From positions 620,001-684,000 of the forward strand of contig NZ_SOAX01000002.1 of assembly GCF_004364635.1 (NCBI RefSeq): DNA of 64,000 bases, written 5' to 3'. The notes below the pieces were generated by a model. That model ran no database searches. It was not told the DNA's origin and worked only from the letters and a program-made list of their open reading frames with translations. Shown here piece by piece: positions 61,471 to 64,000 of this stretch (position 1 is the first letter of the stretch; each line of letters starts with the position of its first letter). Position numbers and translations under genes: made by a program. Source of the DNA: Halospina denitrificans. Its GTDB lineage: Bacteria > Pseudomonadota > Gammaproteobacteria > Pseudomonadales > Oleiphilaceae.

Positions 61471-62334
61471 TCAGTACATCATTGCAAAAAGGCGGCGGCG
61501 GTACTGGCGCACCAGCGGATCCTCGTTACCGAGCAGATCGAAGAGTTTGACCAGGGTATCCTTGGCCGCCCCATCCTCGAAGTCCTTCTCCGTCTGTACC
61601 GAACGCAGCAGGAGCTCCATGGCCGCTTCGTTATCACCCTTCATGATGCGGTGAGTGGCCAGCTGGTTCATGGCCTGGACGTCGGCGGGGTCCTTCTCCA
61701 GCCTCGCCTGCAGGTCGGCTTCGGAGGGTAAATCCCGGGCCTGTTCCTCGAATTCAAAACGGGCAGCCAGCTGTTTCGCACCCGGTCTGAGCTTTTCCTC
61801 CCCGGGCAGGCTGTCCAGAATCTGGCGGGCGCTGTCGAGCTTGCCCTGCTCGCTCTGCACCCGTGCCAGGTCGATAAGGATATCGTAGTCCTTGGGGTTT
61901 TCCTGGTTCAGCGTTGTCAGCACCGCTTCGGCTTCCTCAAGGTTGCCTTCCTGCCAGAGTCGGCCCGCTTTTTCGCGGTCGGTTTCCGGCGGCGCCTCAA
62001 CGTATTTGTCGATCACTTCCCGGAGCTGTGCCTCCGGCAGGGCCTGGGTAATTTCATCCACAAGCTGGCCCTGCTTGACGATTTTCACCTCCGGCAGGTT
62101 CTGGACCCCAAGATGCCCTGCCAGCTCCCGGTTCTGGTCCACGTTGACCCGGGCAAGCCGGAAGCTGCCCCGGTAGGCCTCGGCCAGGTTCTCCAGCACC
62201 TGGGTCATCTGCTGGCAACCCTCGGCCCAGTCCGCCCAGGCATAGATCAGCACCGGCACGGACATGGACGCCTGCGCCACCTCCTGCTGAAAGTTCTCGA
62301 GCGTCGCGTCAAAACTGTACTGGGATTCAGCCAT
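61471..62334 (-). CDS. cnoX: Thioredoxin-fold co-chaperone YbbN/CnoX
   Basis: The 287-residue protein has a thioredoxin domain (about 1-115), then TPR-like helices, matching YbbN/CnoX. This is a chaperedoxin that protects proteins under oxidative stress and hands them to GroEL. The active site reads WAEGC: only one cysteine of the CXXC remains, so disulfide reductase activity is not expected, as in E. coli where it is SQHC. It sits divergent from lon, joining two protein quality-control genes in one promoter gap. Confidence 0.9.
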   Translation of the reverse strand: MAESQYSFDATLENFQQEVAQASMSVPVLIYAWADWAEGCQQMTQVLENLAEAYRGSFRLARVNVDQNRELAGHLGVQNLPEVKIVKQGQLVDEITQALPEAQLREVIDKYVEAPPETDREKAGRLWQEGNLEEAEAVLTTLNQENPKDYDILIDLARVQSEQGKLDSARQILDSLPGEEKLRPGAKQLAARFEFEEQARDLPSEADLQARLEKDPADVQAMNQLATHRIMKGDNEAAMELLLRSVQTEKDFEDGAAKDTLVKLFDLLGNEDPLVRQYRRRLFAMMY

Positions 62335-62463
62335 GGCAATAACCTTCTGATTCTGGAATTCCGGATGTGCGCGTTATATGGGGATTCGGGGCGAAACCTT
62401 CAAGTATCGGGCCTCAACCCCTTGATTTAAGACTTTCCGTCTTCATGTAAAGAGAGGCATCTG

Positions 62464-64000
62464 ATGTTCACGCAGACGGAAGGGATCATGACCGACGACG
62501 AATCCATTGAGTACATCGGCAAAGACGACGGCAACGGTGATAACCGGGGGCTGGCGCTGCCCTATGATGTCCTGCCCAAGCGCCTCTACGTCATGCCCCT
62601 TTCTGGGCGACCCTTTCTGCCGGCACAGGTGCAGCCTGTTGTCCTGAACCAGGATCCCTGGGAGGAAACGCTGCAGCGCCTGGAAAACACGGACCATATG
62701 ACCGTCGGCCTGTGTTTCGTGGAGAACGAGAGCGACGAGGAGCAGGACCTGGCCGCGCCGGAACAGCTGGCCACCATGGGGTGCGCCGTCAAGGTCCATC
62801 ACGTTCATCGTGAAGACGACAAGATCCAGTTCATTGCCCAGGGTATCCGGCGATTCCGCATTGATCACTGGCTCAGCCGCAAGCCGCCCTACCTGGTGGA
62901 AGTGAGTTACCCGGATGAGCCCGTGGAGGACCACGAGCAGGTCAAGGCCTATACCCTGGCAATCATCAGCTCGATCAAGGAGCTGCTTCGCACCAACCCG
63001 CTTTACGGCGAAGAGGTCAAGCACTACCTGTCCCGCTTCGGCGCGGACGACAGCTCCCCCCTTGCGGACTTCGGGGCCGCCATTACCAGTGGCCGCGGAG
63101 CGGAACTCCAGGATGTGCTCAATACCGTGCCGCTGCTCAATCGCATGGAAAAGGTCCTTCTGTTGCTGCGCAAAGAGCACGAGGTGGCACAGATGCAGGC
63201 CGAGATCACCGAGGAGGTGAACGAGCGCGTCCAGAAGCACCAGCGCGAATTCTTCCTGCGCGAACAGCTCAAGATCATCCAGCGCGAGCTGGGCATCGCC
63301 AAGGACGACAAGACCGCCGACGTGGACATGTTCAAGCAGCGCATGGCGGAAAAGGATCCGCCCGAGCATGTCCGGGAGCGTTTCGACGAGGAAGTGGATA
63401 AATTCCAGATCCTCGAGCAGGGATCCCCGGAATACGGCACCACCCGCAACTATCTGGACTGGCTTACCCAGCTCCCCTGGGGCCAGAATTCCCAGGACAA
63501 GCTGGACCTCAAGGAGGCCCGCCGGGTCCTGAACCGCGACCATGATGGCCTCGACGACATCAAGGACCGGATCCTGGAATTCCTGGCAGAGGGCTCGTTC
63601 AAGGGCGAGATCTCCGGCTCCATCCTGTTGCTGGTGGGTCCACCCGGTGTGGGCAAGACCTCCATCGGCAAATCGGTGGCCTCGGCACTGGGGCGCGAGT
63701 TCTATCGCTTCTCCCTGGGCGGCATGCGCGACGAGGCCGAGATCAAGGGCCACCGCCGCACCTACATCGGCGCCATGCCGGGCAAGTTCGTGCAGGCGCT
63801 GAAGGAGGTGGGCGTCAACAACCCGGTGATCATGCTCGACGAGATCGACAAGATCGGCAATTCCTTCATGGGCGATCCGGCCTCCGCCCTTCTGGAGAGC
63901 CTGGACCCGGAACAGAACGGCGAGTTCCTGGACCATTACCTGGACCTGCGGGTGGATCTCTCCAAGGTGCTGTTCATCTGCACGGCCAACCAGCTGGACA
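62464..64000 (+). CDS. lon: ATP-dependent protease Lon (N-terminal part, runs off the window)
   Basis: The 512 readable residues cover the LON substrate-binding domain (about 1-220), the coiled-coil region (about 220-340) and the start of the AAA+ module. [13 protein letters not shown] is Walker A near residue 393 and [11 protein letters not shown] is Walker B. The protease domain with the Ser-Lys dyad lies beyond the right edge. The opening ([41 protein letters not shown]) is longer than E. coli Lon and resembles the Lon form of Pseudomonas and Marinobacter relatives. Start ATG 62464 with AGAGAGG, or ATG 62488 with GGAAGG, are both possible. Confidence 0.95.
   Translation, partial: MFTQTEGIMTDDESIEYIGKDDGNGDNRGLALPYDVLPKRLYVMPLSGRPFLPAQVQPVVLNQDPWEETLQRLENTDHMTVGLCFVENESDEEQDLAAPEQLATMGCAVKVHHVHREDDKIQFIAQGIRRFRIDHWLSRKPPYLVEVSYPDEPVEDHEQVKAYTLAIISSIKELLRTNPLYGEEVKHYLSRFGADDSSPLADFGAAITSGRGAELQDVLNTVPLLNRMEKVLLLLRKEHEVAQMQAEITEEVNERVQKHQREFFLREQLKIIQRELGIAKDDKTADVDMFKQRMAEKDPPEHVRERFDEEVDKFQILEQGSPEYGTTRNYLDWLTQLPWGQNSQDKLDLKEARRVLNRDHDGLDDIKDRILEFLAEGSFKGEISGSILLLVGPPGVGKTSIGKSVASALGREFYRFSLGGMRDEAEIKGHRRTYIGAMPGKFVQALKEVGVNNPVIMLDEIDKIGNSFMGDPASALLESLDPEQNGEFLDHYLDLRVDLSKVLFICTANQLD

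Overview
The window reads as a chromosomal segment of a moderately halophilic, aerobic gammaproteobacterium. I favour Marinobacter or a close relative. The reasons are high GC, strongly acidic proteins, glycine-betaine synthesis genes, the gene order hisB-hisH-hisA-hisF, and the set of small uncharacterised families present (DUF3015, DUF4105/Lnb-N, TIGR02647, DUF5062). This is a judgement from gene content, not a database match.

Layout. Bases 1-6800 carry core genes: the tail of a divergent polysaccharide deacetylase, hisBHAF on the minus strand, a SRPBCC protein, an AsmA-like protein and mutY. At 6.8-11.7 kb are a hypothetical protein, a heme oxygenase that converges on a bacteriophytochrome-diguanylate cyclase, and an ankyrin protein. 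At 11.8-18.2 kb is a sulfide/persulfide oxidation locus: two persulfide dioxygenase-type metallo-hydrolases, a separate DUF442 sulfurtransferase-type protein, a SulP permease, a 1-Cys peroxiredoxin and a sulfide:quinone oxidoreductase-like flavoprotein. At 18.2-25.3 kb are small housekeeping and envelope genes. At 25.4-32 kb is an osmoprotection operon, betI-betB-betA plus a short BCCT-type transporter, with a divergent porin that also has a BetI-like site. At 32-38.3 kb is an accessory, lower-GC stretch behind tRNA-Phe(GAA). It holds two tRNA 3'-end duplications, an integrase remnant, small membrane proteins and a BrnTA toxin-antitoxin pair. At 38.3-48.8 kb are yggX, an LpxL-type acyltransferase, trhO, an ArgD/AstC-type aminotransferase, an exonuclease/GIY-YIG fusion, a second 1-Cys peroxiredoxin and cysJI. 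At 48.9-55 kb are a sigma-54-type promoter driving an unrecognised 36-residue peptide, then pyruvate kinase and aceEF. From 55 kb to the end are secreted and lipoprotein genes, including a DUF3015 tandem pair, cnoX and the first part of lon.

The most unusual signal is a family of three long intergenic hairpins at 28432-28540, 41932-42044 and 45076-45260. Each has perfectly complementary arms of 27-30 bp whose sequence is completely different at each locus. The sequence between the arms is conserved: 53 nt in two copies, and the same sequence interrupted by an about 78-nt module with its own stems in the third. Conserved loops with locus-specific perfect stems suggest either a structured RNA under covariation or an element that creates inverted copies of its target. 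I cannot match it to a named family.
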